DNA from: Pseudomonas viridiflava
GTDB lineage: Bacteria; Pseudomonadota; Gammaproteobacteria; Pseudomonadales; Pseudomonadaceae
Direction: 5' to 3'
DNA: 64,000 bases
NCBI RefSeq assembly: GCF_001642795.1
Contig: NZ_LKEH01000017.1
Coordinates: 18,819-82,818, forward strand
The translations under genes and the position numbers were made by a program. This document shows, one piece after another, positions 1 to 8,326 of the stretch (position 1 is the stretch's first letter; every line of letters starts with the position of its first letter). The notes below the pieces were generated by a model. It made no database searches. It was not told the origin of the DNA and saw only the letters and a program-made list of their open reading frames with translations.

Positions 1-120
1 AAAGGACTTCATGTCATGGATCTCCGAGATCATAAGAATGCGTGCTCGATCAGACAGCCTGTCGAACATAAGCGAACCTATAGTCTCGCAATGCCATCAT
101 CTAGTTCCCCTGACACGCGT
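1..120. other. No gene seen at left edge
   Basis: I see no convincing gene here. A plus-strand reading frame opens at 11 but runs into the terminator and the antisense of the lipoprotein gene, has no ribosome binding site and looks like no known family. The stretch is probably the space downstream of the lipoprotein gene. Confidence 0.5.
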
Positions 121-158
121 AAAAACGCCGCGCTCTTTCTGGGAAGGCGCGGCGTTTG
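121..158 (-). terminator. Intrinsic terminator of the lipoprotein gene
   Basis: A ten-base GC-rich stem (AACGCCGCGC on one arm, GCGCGGCGTT on the other) closes a loop of about 13 bases. On the minus strand it is followed by a run of T. It lies about 40 bases past the stop codon of the minus-strand lipoprotein gene. Confidence 0.85.
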
Positions 159-197
159 AATTCCTGAAGCCCGATACAAGAGCGTATCGGCCCGCAG

Positions 198-659
198 CTA
201 CTGAACCTGCACCGAAGACTGCCCAACAGCAGAGATTGCCGAAACCGGCGCCACCGTCAGTGTCGAATTGATCTTCTCCGGTAGCGTGTACATGGCGCCG
301 GTTGCGGGATCGACGATCAACATGCCGATCAGCCCGCCAATAACAATGTTGCCCCAGTACCAACCGTCAATGCCTGACTCGAGTGTTTGAGTGCTGCTGG
401 TATAGCCGTCCTTGCGATAGGTGACCGTGTATTTCTCGCCGTCGAAATAACCCGCTCCAGCCCTCAGCGTCACCTCGTCAGGCGTCACGCCCGAGCGAAC
501 GGAAACGCCACCCTCATTGACGATCTCGTAAGCGGCGCCGGACGGACTGGATGTCACCGCTACCGGGTATTTCGAATCGCTGACAATGCTCGCACAACCG
601 GTAACGGCAAAGGCCGCGATGGCAAAGAGGAAGATTTTGAGGGGTGACGCTGGGCGCAT
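198..659 (-). CDS. Small lipoprotein with PEGA-like segment
   Basis: The 153-residue product starts with a basic and hydrophobic signal (residues 1-21) ending in the lipobox VTGC, so Cys22 is probably lipidated and the protein membrane-anchored. Residues of about 30-95 read like a PEGA-type beta segment: SSPSGAAYEIVNEGG, then TPDEVTLRAG, then YTVTYRKDGY. A Gly- and hydrophobic-rich stretch (about 100-118, WGNIVIGGLIGMLIVD) could be a second membrane-associated segment, followed by MYTLPEKI. This pattern is seen in many conserved Pseudomonas lipoproteins of unknown function. The gene stands alone with its own terminator at 121-158, and its 5' side faces a long AT-rich spacer. The function is unknown; a cell-envelope role is inferred from the lipobox only. 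Confidence 0.85.
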   Translation of the reverse strand: MRPASPLKIFLFAIAAFAVTGCASIVSDSKYPVAVTSSPSGAAYEIVNEGGVSVRSGVTPDEVTLRAGAGYFDGEKYTVTYRKDGYTSSTQTLESGIDGWYWGNIVIGGLIGMLIVDPATGAMYTLPEKINSTLTVAPVSAISAVGQSSVQVQ

Positions 660-971
660 TTTTGCAACTCCGTTGCTGGATAATCATCAAGTTAAAATGA
701 TATCACAAAGCAATATCATAACGACATCATGCTGACTTAAATCCATGTATTTCATCGCATTACGCCTGGACACCTCATCACGATGGCGAGCCAATCAACC
801 GTACTCATATTCGATATTCATCTGCAACTTCGGACAACTAACAGATACAATCCGGATACATGACTAAAACAGCGATTTAACGTGGTGAACTATTTTTAGA
901 TGCAGGGTGATATCATCCAACACCAGCGTATGTAACTAACCTGCACCATATAACATCAATAAGCCATCACG
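660..971. other. AT-rich divergent intergenic region, no gene seen
   Basis: These 312 bases separate the minus-strand lipoprotein gene from the plus-strand WaaZ-like gene. They are visibly richer in A and T than the rest of the window, for example the ATGATATCAC and AATATCATAA stretches around 696-722. They contain no open frame of note. The region must hold both divergent promoters, but I could not pick out convincing -35/-10 pairs. The base composition would suit silencing by an H-NS-like protein such as MvaT, which is an inference. Confidence 0.5.
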
Positions 972-1808
972 ATGATTAGACACTTTTCGAAAGTAACGGA
1001 TTATCCTATGCCTGTTGCCATCGAGGTTTCCGATGATATTTGTGATCAGCAAGACTTCGGCAACTGCAAGGGCAACTCGGCGGGGCCGGTCTTTCTGGTG
1101 GGTTCAGGCGCCTCGGCAGCAGACTTCCCGATAAGGGAATTTTCCTGCATCCCCATGATTACGATGAATGGGGCAATTTCCATGTTTACCAAGGCAGGAA
1201 TCAGTCCCCACTTCTACGTCTGCTCGGACCGGGACTTCTCCAGGCAACAGCCGGAACTGTTTGCCCAGGCCATGCGCAGCAGCGACAACATCGCCTTGTG
1301 GGACAGCCAGATCGGGAAGCTCCGAGGCTCGCCCAGGGGCAATGTCTATGCGCTGAAGAAGGCCGACCGGCTGGGTGCCGCGAGCCTTTTCGAACAGCGA
1401 TCCGATCTGGTCAGAAAGCTTTCACTGTTCAGCCGACGCAGCAGGGACATCGGTTTCAGCAAGGACATGAGCCTGGGCTTTTTCGACGCCCGCACCGTCA
1501 TGTACCTGGCCCTGCAACTTGCCCATCACCTTGGCTTCAGCAAGGTGTTTCTGGTGGGTTTCGACATGAATCAATCGGCAGGCCGCTACTACGAAACACC
1601 TGGGGCCAGACTGTCCCCGTGCGGACTTGACCAACACTATGAATCGCGAATCCTGCCTTCCCTGAAATTGATGGCGAACTCGGTGATGGGGGACGACTTT
1701 CAAGTCTACAACCTGTCGGCGACATCCAGAGTACCGGACGACGTCATCCCCAGGCTGAGCCTGGAGGGTGTTCGACACATGCTGGGGCTTTCGGGCTATA
1801 ACGGATGA
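972..1808 (+). CDS. WaaZ-like lipopolysaccharide core (Kdo) transferase family protein
   Basis: The 278-residue product resembles enterobacterial WaaZ/RfaZ, the protein linked to adding a third Kdo to the lipopolysaccharide inner core. Shared blocks, from memory, are the Rossmann-like opening VFLVGSGASAADFP (about 41-54), MNGAISMF, the FYVCSDRDFSRQQPELF block (about 82-96), GFSKDMSLGFFDARTV (about 158-173), FLVGFDMNQSAGRYYE and YNLSATSRVPDDVIP near the end. There are no signal peptide or membrane segments, as expected for a cytosolic sugar transferase. The start is uncertain: ATG at 972 or ATG at 1008, the latter with AACGGA upstream. The gene is not inside a core-oligosaccharide cluster, and its leader is AT-rich, which hints at acquisition. 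It could instead be a more general member of the glycosyltransferase/DUF115-like fold. Confidence 0.7.
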   Translation: MIRHFSKVTDYPMPVAIEVSDDICDQQDFGNCKGNSAGPVFLVGSGASAADFPIREFSCIPMITMNGAISMFTKAGISPHFYVCSDRDFSRQQPELFAQAMRSSDNIALWDSQIGKLRGSPRGNVYALKKADRLGAASLFEQRSDLVRKLSLFSRRSRDIGFSKDMSLGFFDARTVMYLALQLAHHLGFSKVFLVGFDMNQSAGRYYETPGARLSPCGLDQHYESRILPSLKLMANSVMGDDFQVYNLSATSRVPDDVIPRLSLEGVRHMLGLSGYNG

Positions 1809-1844
1809 TGTTGCGGCATCGGAATGACCTGCGCCAACGACCAA

Positions 1845-1880
1845 CAAAAAAGGCCTGCAAGCTGACGCTTACAGGCCTTT
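1845..1880. terminator. Bidirectional terminator between WaaZ-like gene and chemoreceptor
   Basis: The arms AGGCCTGCAAG and CTTACAGGCCT form a hairpin with a very short loop. On the minus strand it is followed by TTTTTTG, and on the plus strand by TTTGA. It sits between two convergent genes; the minus-strand (chemoreceptor) use is the stronger. Confidence 0.85.
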
Positions 1881-1903
1881 GATATCAGAACAGATCCTTT
1901 GGA

Positions 1904-3865
1904 TCAGCTCACCTTGAAACGACCGACCAGCCCCTGCTGCTGTTCGGCCAGTCGAGCCAGCTCGCGGCTGGTGACGGCTGTCTGCTCGGCACCTGCGCTG
2001 ACCTGAACCACCAGCGTGTTGATGTCGTTGACGTTGCGGTGGATCTCCTCGGCGACCAGACTTTGTTCTTCGGCGGCCGAAGCCACCTGAATATTGCGAT
2101 CACTGATCGACGCAATGCCTTCGGCGATTTCTTCCAGCAACTCACCGGCACGCACCACGTTGCTCGCGCCCTCCTTTGCTTTGCCCAGTGTTTCCTGCAT
2201 GGAACTGGCGGCCCGATCAGAGCCGGACTGCAGGTTGGCAATCATGTTCTGGATGCTGACGGTGGAATCCTGGGTTTTCTTGGCCAGGTTCCTCACTTCG
2301 TCGGCGACCACGGCGAAACCACGGCCTTGCTCGCCTGCGCGGGCAGCCTCGATGGCAGCGTTCAGTGCCAGCAGGTTGGTCTGCTCGGCAACACCACGAA
2401 TCACATCCAGAACCGAAGAGATCGAATCGCTTTCACCCTTGAGCTCGCCAATGATCCGCGAGGTCTGTTCAGCCTGAACCTCCAATCCCTGAATCAGGCT
2501 GATGGTGTTTTCGATTTCAGTCTTGCCCTGCAGAGTGCTGGCATTGACGCGCTGTGACATCTCGGCGGCATCGGTGGTGCTGCGTGCGACGTCCTTGACC
2601 GTAGCGCTCATCTCGCTGATGGCAGTGGCGACCTGGTCAGTGCCCTGACGTTGCTGCGCCACGTTGTTGCTGGTCTGCAGGGCTACGGCAGATGATTGCT
2701 CGGCCGCGGTGGCGACCTGTGCGGTGGCGCTGCCAATCTCGCGGATGACTTCGCTGATCTGCAGGGCCATGTTGTCAAGATTGCGGGCAATCTCTCCAAA
2801 CTCGTCCTTGCCCGTATAAAGAGTCCTGGCTGTCAGGTCACGGGTCGAAAGCGAGATCAGGGTGCGATTCACATCAACAACGGCGATCTTGATGTTGCGA
2901 ATGATGACCGATGCCAGCCACAGCACGGCAATCAACATCAGGACCACGATCGCGATTGCCACGTACAGACTGCGTTCGGCGTCGGTACGCTCATCACTGG
3001 CAAGACCCACCACCATCTGCCCCAGCTCTGCCTCCACCTTGGCCATCAGGTCGATGCGAACGGTGGCCAGGTTGAACCAGTCTTCCGGCTTGATGTTGAG
3101 TGGATCACCCAGCGGCGTATCGAAACCCAGACGCTGCAGGCGCGCCACTTCCAGTGAGCCGGGCTGTTGCAGAACGGCATCCAGCTTGTTCTTGAATTCG
3201 ACAGGCGACCAGCGCTGGTAGGCTTCGAAATAGCCCGAGAACTCACCGAGGTTGCGGCTGAAGCGTGACAACAGCGCTGCGTCAAAGCGGTTCTGGTTGA
3301 ACGCCAGACCGAGCAATACACGCTCGCGGCCAGCGCGCTCCTTCATGTCCACGAACTGGTTGAGCGAGCTCAACCCACGCAGGATCTGTGGATCATCAAT
3401 ACTGGCTTCCAGAGAATAATTGAAGCCGATCAAGACTTTGATCAGGTCGGTAAAGCGGGCACCGGATTCAGTATTGTTGATTGCCTGCGAATCAACCTTG
3501 AGGCGCAGCGCGATCAGATCATCCATCGCACGAAGCACCTTGTCCGGCGCAGGAATACCCTCGGTCGTTTGCGCTCGCATCACGCCCACCGCCTTGTCGG
3601 TTTCCTGGCGGAAGGTCTTCAGCTCGTTCTGCATGGACTTGCCACCACTTCCCAGAAATACACCGCTGGCGCCGCGTTCACGCTGGATAGTAGTAACGAC
3701 ATCGCTCAGTTTCTGTGCAGCATTGGTAGCGGTAACAGCCCGGTTCATGGAACCGAGCGTATCGCTTTTGTCAGCCACGAAAATCCCCGCAAAGGCCAGA
3801 AAGCCCAGCAGAGGGAACATCAGAATAAGTAGCAGTTTGGTACTCAAAGGGGCGTTTCTAAGCAT
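1904..3865 (-). CDS. Methyl-accepting chemotaxis protein with NIT (nitrate/nitrite sensor) domain
   Basis: This is an inner-membrane chemoreceptor of 653 residues. Order of parts: TM1 at about 9-30; a large periplasmic region carrying the NIT-domain signature [20 protein letters not shown]2 at about 298-320; a HAMP linker; and a long cytoplasmic coiled coil whose tip reads [19 protein letters not shown] (about residues 490-510), the conserved kinase-contact hairpin. No CheR-binding pentapeptide is seen at the C-terminus. NIT domains are known nitrate/nitrite sensors, so a role in taxis towards nitrogen oxides or related anions is inferred. The frame stays open upstream to 4009, but I chose ATG at 3865. 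It has GAGG seven bases upstream and gives the expected short basic N-terminus [12 protein letters not shown]. No other chemotaxis genes are adjacent. Confidence 0.92.
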   Translation of the reverse strand: MLRNAPLSTKLLLILMFPLLGFLAFAGIFVADKSDTLGSMNRAVTATNAAQKLSDVVTTIQRERGASGVFLGSGGKSMQNELKTFRQETDKAVGVMRAQTTEGIPAPDKVLRAMDDLIALRLKVDSQAINNTESGARFTDLIKVLIGFNYSLEASIDDPQILRGLSSLNQFVDMKERAGRERVLLGLAFNQNRFDAALLSRFSRNLGEFSGYFEAYQRWSPVEFKNKLDAVLQQPGSLEVARLQRLGFDTPLGDPLNIKPEDWFNLATVRIDLMAKVEAELGQMVVGLASDERTDAERSLYVAIAIVVLMLIAVLWLASVIIRNIKIAVVDVNRTLISLSTRDLTARTLYTGKDEFGEIARNLDNMALQISEVIREIGSATAQVATAAEQSSAVALQTSNNVAQQRQGTDQVATAISEMSATVKDVARSTTDAAEMSQRVNASTLQGKTEIENTISLIQGLEVQAEQTSRIIGELKGESDSISSVLDVIRGVAEQTNLLALNAAIEAARAGEQGRGFAVVADEVRNLAKKTQDSTVSIQNMIANLQSGSDRAASSMQETLGKAKEGASNVVRAGELLEEIAEGIASISDRNIQVASAAEEQSLVAEEIHRNVNDINTLVVQVSAGAEQTAVTSRELARLAEQQQGLVGRFKVS

Positions 3866-4228
3866 TGCAGACCTCATGACTTGCACACTTTTGGTTAAAA
3901 CGACCTCGGGCGAACGTTCTATGAAGGTGACGTTTTCTAATAGCCGAAGATGATTCAGTAGCAGCCTGCCGTAGCCTGTTTTTCCTCCGTTCGACTGTTT
4001 CGGCTGCAAAGTGCCAAGCTTGATCTGTGTGATTGCATTTAGCGGCCATGGCGGCAGCCTTTGTCAGGCGCGATGTGGTATGCCCGTCCCGCCCCACAGC
4101 GTCGAGAGCCCTCTACCTCTGTTCGAAACAGCACAGCATGGGCACCTGTCGATTTCTTCACTGGACCGCGAAACCATGCCTTTGTATAACCGGCTTACGC
4201 TCGATAACACAAAAGCGAGGGCGGAACT
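3866..4228. other. Divergent intergenic region, chemoreceptor / cytochrome
   Basis: These 363 bases hold the upstream regions of the minus-strand chemoreceptor and the plus-strand cytochrome gene. Frames crossing it on both strands are extensions of the neighbours or lack ribosome binding sites. I see no clear flagellar (FliA) promoter, FNR/Anr box or structured RNA. Confidence 0.5.
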
Positions 4229-5035
4229 TTGAAAACACTTATTGTGTTCGGCGCTCTGATGTTGAGCATGCCTTTGTATGCTGCTCAACTGGAACTGCAA
4301 CTCGGCGAGAGCAGCCGCACCTGGCAAACCGAAGAATTGCTTACCCATCCCCAGTTGCAGGCCATTACTGTAAAAGACGATGTCTCCTACCACCGGGACA
4401 TGACCTATAGCGCAGTGCCCTTGGCTGCATTGCTGACCGGAATCAAGCCTGACGATCACCTGCAGGCCGTGGCCCTGGACGGGTTTGCCGCCGAACTGGC
4501 GGCCGCCCCGCTACTCAATGACCAAGGCGCACGGGCCTGGCTGGCGATCGAGGACCCCGCCCATCCGTGGCCGCCACTGGCTGAAGGCAAGCCCGGCGCG
4601 GGGCCTTTCTATCTGGTATGGACGGATCCGCAGGCTGGAAACATCAGCCCGGAACAATGGCCATTCGAGGTGGCCAGCATCAAGCGCATGGCCTCGGTTG
4701 CAGAACGCTTCCCCGCGCTGTTGCCGGCCCCTGCTCTGAAGGTTGACGATCCGATCAATCAGGGTTTTGCCCTGTTTCAGCGAAACTGTCTGGCCTGCCA
4801 TCGCTTGAACGGTGCTGGTGATGCGCAGTTCGGACCGGATTTGAATATCCCCTACAACCCGACCGAGTACCTGGGAGCGGACTTCCTCAAACGCTACATT
4901 CGCAATCCACAGGATCTGCGGCAGTGGCCGCAGGCAAAGATGCCGGGGTTTTCGGAAGCGGTATTGCCGGATGCGGATCTGGAGAAGTTGATCGCGTATT
5001 TACAGCATATGGCTGGGCGCAAGGTAAAACCCTGA
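4229..5035 (+). CDS. Periplasmic c-type cytochrome with N-terminal SUOX-like domain
   Basis: The 268-residue protein begins with a cleavable signal (MKTLIVFGALMLSMPLYA, cut after AYA-type LYA). Residues of about 20-150 look like the beta fold of molybdopterin-binding oxidoreductases (SYHRDMTYSAVPLAALL, then LAIEDP.HPWPPL, then GPFYLVW), but no cofactor cysteine is evident. The C-terminal third is a mono-haem cytochrome c: CLACH at 187-191 with a probable axial methionine at 238 (AKMPGF). It should act in the periplasm as an electron carrier; the donor and acceptor are unknown. The start is TTG, preceded by GAGGGCGG, and the next in-frame ATG would remove the signal peptide. It is a stand-alone gene with the integrase relic just downstream. 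Confidence 0.85.
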   Translation: MKTLIVFGALMLSMPLYAAQLELQLGESSRTWQTEELLTHPQLQAITVKDDVSYHRDMTYSAVPLAALLTGIKPDDHLQAVALDGFAAELAAAPLLNDQGARAWLAIEDPAHPWPPLAEGKPGAGPFYLVWTDPQAGNISPEQWPFEVASIKRMASVAERFPALLPAPALKVDDPINQGFALFQRNCLACHRLNGAGDAQFGPDLNIPYNPTEYLGADFLKRYIRNPQDLRQWPQAKMPGFSEAVLPDADLEKLIAYLQHMAGRKVKP

Positions 5036-5078
5036 TCGCTTTCGTCATGGTGCGTCAGTAGAACGAAAGGCCCCTCAA

Positions 5079-5325
5079 TGGCACGGTCTTGTGGAGAATC
5101 TGGACATCCACTTCAGCCCGCCATACAACTGTCGCCATACCTATGCGACAATGCGCGCTATGTCTGGCATGAACCCCCGCATTTATCTCCCGGCAGCTCG
5201 GCCATAACGCGCTGATGCTGCTGTCGACGCATGCGCGATGGATCAACTCGAGCCCGGACTGGAGCGAACCGGAAAGGCTCCTGATTGGCCCTGAATGGAT
5301 CCCGGCCCAAATAAGCGCACCATAA
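5079..5325 (+). pseudogene. Frameshifted 3' end of a tyrosine recombinase (integrase) gene
   Basis: A frame crossing this stretch reads LDIHFSPPYNCRHTYATM and SGMNP, the R-H-T-Y-A-T box of tyrosine recombinases. It then runs into a stop at about 5203. Removing one C from the five-C run at 5174-5178 restores AFISRQLGHNALMLLS and THARWINSSPDWSE, ending at TAA 5323-5325. Family members read QLGH...LSTYARWI here, so the catalytic tyrosine codon appears changed to CAT (His). The whole N-terminal part is missing, and the cytochrome gene ends directly upstream. It is therefore a dead remnant of an old integrated element. No matching attachment site or tRNA gene is visible. Confidence 0.8.
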
Positions 5326-5345
5326 GCTATTGATAGGTAAAGTAA

Positions 5346-6935
5346 TTGATCTCCACAGCTAACATCACGATGCAGTTCGGCCCCAAACCCCTGTTCGAGA
5401 ACGTCTCGGTCAAGTTTGGTGCCGGTAACCGTTACGGCCTGATCGGCGCGAACGGCTGCGGTAAGTCCACGTTCATGAAAATCCTGGGCGGCGATCTCGA
5501 GCCTTCGGGTGGTCAGGTGATGCTGGAGCCGAACGTGCGTCTGGGTAAGCTGCGCCAGGATCAGTTCGCCTACGAAGAATTCACTGTGCTCGACACGGTG
5601 ATCATGGGTCACGAAGAGCTGTGGAAGGTCAAGGCCGAGCGCGATCGCATCTACTCGCTGCCGGAAATGAGCGAAGACGACGGCATGGCCGTGGCCGAGC
5701 TGGAAACCGAGTTTGCGGAAATGGACGGCTACACCGCCGAGTCCCGCGCCGGTGAACTGCTGCTGGGCCTGGGTATCGGCATCGAACAGCACAACGGCCC
5801 GATGAGCGAAGTCTCGCCCGGCTGGAAACTGCGCGTGCTGCTGGCGCAGGCGCTGTTCTCCGATCCTGAAGTGCTGTTGCTCGACGAACCGACCAACCAC
5901 CTGGACATCAACACCATTCGCTGGCTGGAAAACATCCTGACCCAGCGTAACAGCCTGATGATCATCATCTCCCACGACCGTCACTTCCTGAACAGCGTGT
6001 GCACCCACATGGCTGACCTGGATTATGGCGAACTGCGTCTGTTCCCAGGCAACTACGACGAATACATGACCGTGGCGACCCAGTCCCGCGAGCAGTTGCT
6101 ATCCGACAACGCCAAGAAGAAAGCGCAGATTTCCGAGCTGCAGTCGTTCGTCAGCCGCTTCTCGGCCAACGCTTCGAAAGCCAAGCAGGCCACCTCCCGC
6201 GCCAAGCAGATCGACAAGATCCAGCTGGCCGAGGTCAAGCCGTCCAGCCGCGTCAGCCCGTTCATTCGTTTCGAGCAGACCAAGAAGCTGCACCGTCAGG
6301 CGGTTGTGGTCGAGCGCATGGCCAAGGGTTTTGATGGTGTACCGCTGTTCAAGGACTTCAGCTTCACCGTTGAAGCCGGCGAGCGCGTGGCGATCATCGG
6401 CCCGAACGGTATCGGCAAGACCACCCTGCTGCGCACGTTGGTCAACGAGCTGCAACCGGATGCAGGTTCGATCAAGTGGACCGAGTCGGCAGAGATCGGT
6501 TACTACGCGCAGGACCACGCTCACGATTTCGAAGACGACAGCACCCTCTTCGACTGGATGGGTCAATGGACCCAGGGCGGCGAGCAGCTGGTTCGCGGCA
6601 CTCTGGGCCGCATGCTGTTCTCCAACGACGAGATCCTCAAGTCGGTCAAAGTGATTTCCGGTGGTGAACAGGGTCGCATGCTGTTCGGCAAGCTGATCCT
6701 GCAAAAGCCGAACGTGCTGGTGATGGACGAACCGACCAACCACTTGGACATGGAATCCATCGAGGCCCTCAACCTCGCGCTGGAAAATTACCCCGGCACG
6801 CTGGTGTTCGTCAGCCATGACCGTGAGTTCGTGTCCTCGCTCGCCACGCGCATCATCGAGCTGAGCCCGAGCGGCGTGATCGACTTCAGCGGTACGTACG
6901 ATGACTACCTGCGCAGCCAGGGCGTGGCGTTCTAA
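5346..6935 (+). CDS. ybiT: ABC-F family ATPase YbiT
   Basis: This is a soluble protein of 529 residues with two ABC ATPase cassettes and no membrane segments, matching E. coli YbiT in length and sequence. Cassette 1 has the Walker [10 protein letters not shown] (about 34-42), a signature region [15 protein letters not shown] and Walker [12 protein letters not shown]. Cassette 2 has GPNGIGKTT (about 353-361), SGGEQGRM and [10 protein letters not shown]. The linker between them (about 240-310, rich in Lys, Ala and Gln) is the arm typical of ABC-F factors. Members of this family bind ribosomes and rescue or regulate translation; they are not transporters. The start codon is TTG with AGGTAA upstream, chosen because [12 protein letters not shown] aligns with the family N-terminus. 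A clear terminator follows at 6969. Confidence 0.95.
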   Translation: MISTANITMQFGPKPLFENVSVKFGAGNRYGLIGANGCGKSTFMKILGGDLEPSGGQVMLEPNVRLGKLRQDQFAYEEFTVLDTVIMGHEELWKVKAERDRIYSLPEMSEDDGMAVAELETEFAEMDGYTAESRAGELLLGLGIGIEQHNGPMSEVSPGWKLRVLLAQALFSDPEVLLLDEPTNHLDINTIRWLENILTQRNSLMIIISHDRHFLNSVCTHMADLDYGELRLFPGNYDEYMTVATQSREQLLSDNAKKKAQISELQSFVSRFSANASKAKQATSRAKQIDKIQLAEVKPSSRVSPFIRFEQTKKLHRQAVVVERMAKGFDGVPLFKDFSFTVEAGERVAIIGPNGIGKTTLLRTLVNELQPDAGSIKWTESAEIGYYAQDHAHDFEDDSTLFDWMGQWTQGGEQLVRGTLGRMLFSNDEILKSVKVISGGEQGRMLFGKLILQKPNVLVMDEPTNHLDMESIEALNLALENYPGTLVFVSHDREFVSSLATRIIELSPSGVIDFSGTYDDYLRSQGVAF

Positions 6936-6968
6936 GCCAGACGCCTCGAATCGCACTTGCTGTACCTG

Positions 6969-6996
6969 AAACCCCTGCCCTTGCGGCAGGGGTTTT
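6969..6996. terminator. Intrinsic terminator after ybiT
   Basis: The arms AAACCCCTGCC and GGCAGGGGTTT form an 11-base perfect stem with a five-base loop, followed by T on the plus strand. It lies between convergent ybiT and the lactonase gene and may stop both. Confidence 0.9.
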
Positions 6997-7030
6997 GCGT
7001 TTCAGAACCACCCAAACAAAACGGGTGGTA

Positions 7031-8164
7031 TTACTGAGCAGGCTGGCTGAGCATTTCGATCCACAATGCGCCTTTGCCTGACGGCGCTTCACTGACGCGC
7101 TTCAATGCGCCGTCCGCTGCGATGCTGTAGCTGCCGACCTTCTCGGCTTTCTCTCCGGTCACCAGCAACCAGCGCCCGTTCGGGGCCACCGCGATGTTGC
7201 GCGGCTGCTTTTCCTCAACCGGATAGTTTTCCACGAAGGTGACCTTGCCAGTGGCTGGGTCAACCTTGAACACCGACACACTGCTGCTGGTGCGCTCGCT
7301 CGTGAACAGCCATTTGCCGTCTGGCGAAATACGCACGTCAGCGGCCCAGATGCGCGGTGTCGGATCGTCCTTCAAGTCGTTGTTACGCGCATCCCGCGCC
7401 TGCCCCGGAGCCAGCTTCAGACGCGCGGGAATGCCGTTGGCTTGGTTGACCTGCTTCAAGCCACCGGTCTTGTCATCGATCGAAAAGGCCGTGACGGTGC
7501 CGCTCATTTCGCCGACGACGTAGAGGAATTTGCCATTCGGTGCGAACGCCAGGTGGCGCGGCCCGGTGTTTTCCGGAACCGTCACATAGCCCTCACCGAT
7601 CGGCACCAGCTTGCCGTCCTTGGGCTCCAGGCGGTATTGCAGAACGCGATCAACGCCGAGGTTGCCTGCATAGGCGAACCGATTGCTGGGGTCGGTGCGT
7701 ACCGAATGCGCGTGCATACCGGTCTTGTAGGTCTGAATGCTGTCGCTGGGGCGATGCTGGGCGTCGATGGGCTGCACGCTCAGCAAATCGGCGCCATAGG
7801 AAGCCCCCATCAAAAAGCGGCCGCTGCGGTCGGTGGACAGGTACGCCAGGCTTTCTGCCAATGGCGCCTGAGCCAAGGGCTTCAAATGCCCGGTCACAGG
7901 CTCGATGCTGAAGCTGACCACCTGATACGGTTTGGCGCGCAACGCTGCAAACAGCGCCTTGCCGTCGGGCGATAGCGCCATCGGGTTGACCTGATCGCCT
8001 GCCTTGGTCTGCTCGACCAGGCTGAGCGCACCACTGGCGTCGTCCAGTTGGTACTGCGAGATGAGACCATCAGCGGGGCTTGAGATATAAGCGAAGGTCG
8101 ATGCCTGGACCGGCAGACCGAACGAGCAGCCGACCGCGGCGGCCAGCAGGAGGATTTTTTTCAT
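7031..8164 (-). CDS. Secreted lactonase-family beta-propeller (gluconolactonase type)
   Basis: The 377-residue protein has a clear signal peptide (MKKILLLAAAVGCSFGLPVQA), so it is exported to the periplasm. The rest is built of repeated propeller blades such as FAYISSPADGLISQYQLD, GKFLYVVGEMSGTVTAFSID and DGKWLFTSERTSSSVSVFK, typical of the YbhE/Pgl lactonase family. Cytosolic Pgl enzymes hydrolyse 6-phosphogluconolactone. The exported form here would rather act on unphosphorylated gluconolactone made by periplasmic glucose dehydrogenase, as described for PpgL of P. aeruginosa; that is an inference. The start has AGG close upstream. It is a single gene, divergent from the MFS transporter with 162 bases between the two starts. 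Confidence 0.85.
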   Translation of the reverse strand: MKKILLLAAAVGCSFGLPVQASTFAYISSPADGLISQYQLDDASGALSLVEQTKAGDQVNPMALSPDGKALFAALRAKPYQVVSFSIEPVTGHLKPLAQAPLAESLAYLSTDRSGRFLMGASYGADLLSVQPIDAQHRPSDSIQTYKTGMHAHSVRTDPSNRFAYAGNLGVDRVLQYRLEPKDGKLVPIGEGYVTVPENTGPRHLAFAPNGKFLYVVGEMSGTVTAFSIDDKTGGLKQVNQANGIPARLKLAPGQARDARNNDLKDDPTPRIWAADVRISPDGKWLFTSERTSSSVSVFKVDPATGKVTFVENYPVEEKQPRNIAVAPNGRWLLVTGEKAEKVGSYSIAADGALKRVSEAPSGKGALWIEMLSQPAQ

Positions 8165-8326
8165 GGAAAACCTTTTTGTTATTGTTTGTGATCAGTCATC
8201 CTATGACTATCCAAACGCAACGGCAACAGCGCCGTGAAGCGATAGATAAACCGTTAGCGTGCTTTCATTTATGGGCAACGCGGGCCATGATGATGCACGC
8301 CCACCGCCTGCCAGCGAACGAGCCCG

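Noticed and set aside
11..271. Plus-strand open frame of 86 codons at the left edge
   Set aside because: It crosses the terminator and the antisense of the lipoprotein gene, and shows no family features.
5036..5345. An active genomic island or prophage around the integrase sequence
   Set aside because: Only a truncated, frameshifted 3' end is present; no attachment repeats, tRNA or phage genes are seen nearby.
5055..6008. Long minus-strand frame opposite ybiT
   Set aside because: It is a mirror frame of a highly conserved gene in GC-rich DNA, rich in His/Gln/Val as such shadows are. The same applies to long antisense frames over glgB, treS, glgE, muxBC, liuB, liuD and metH.
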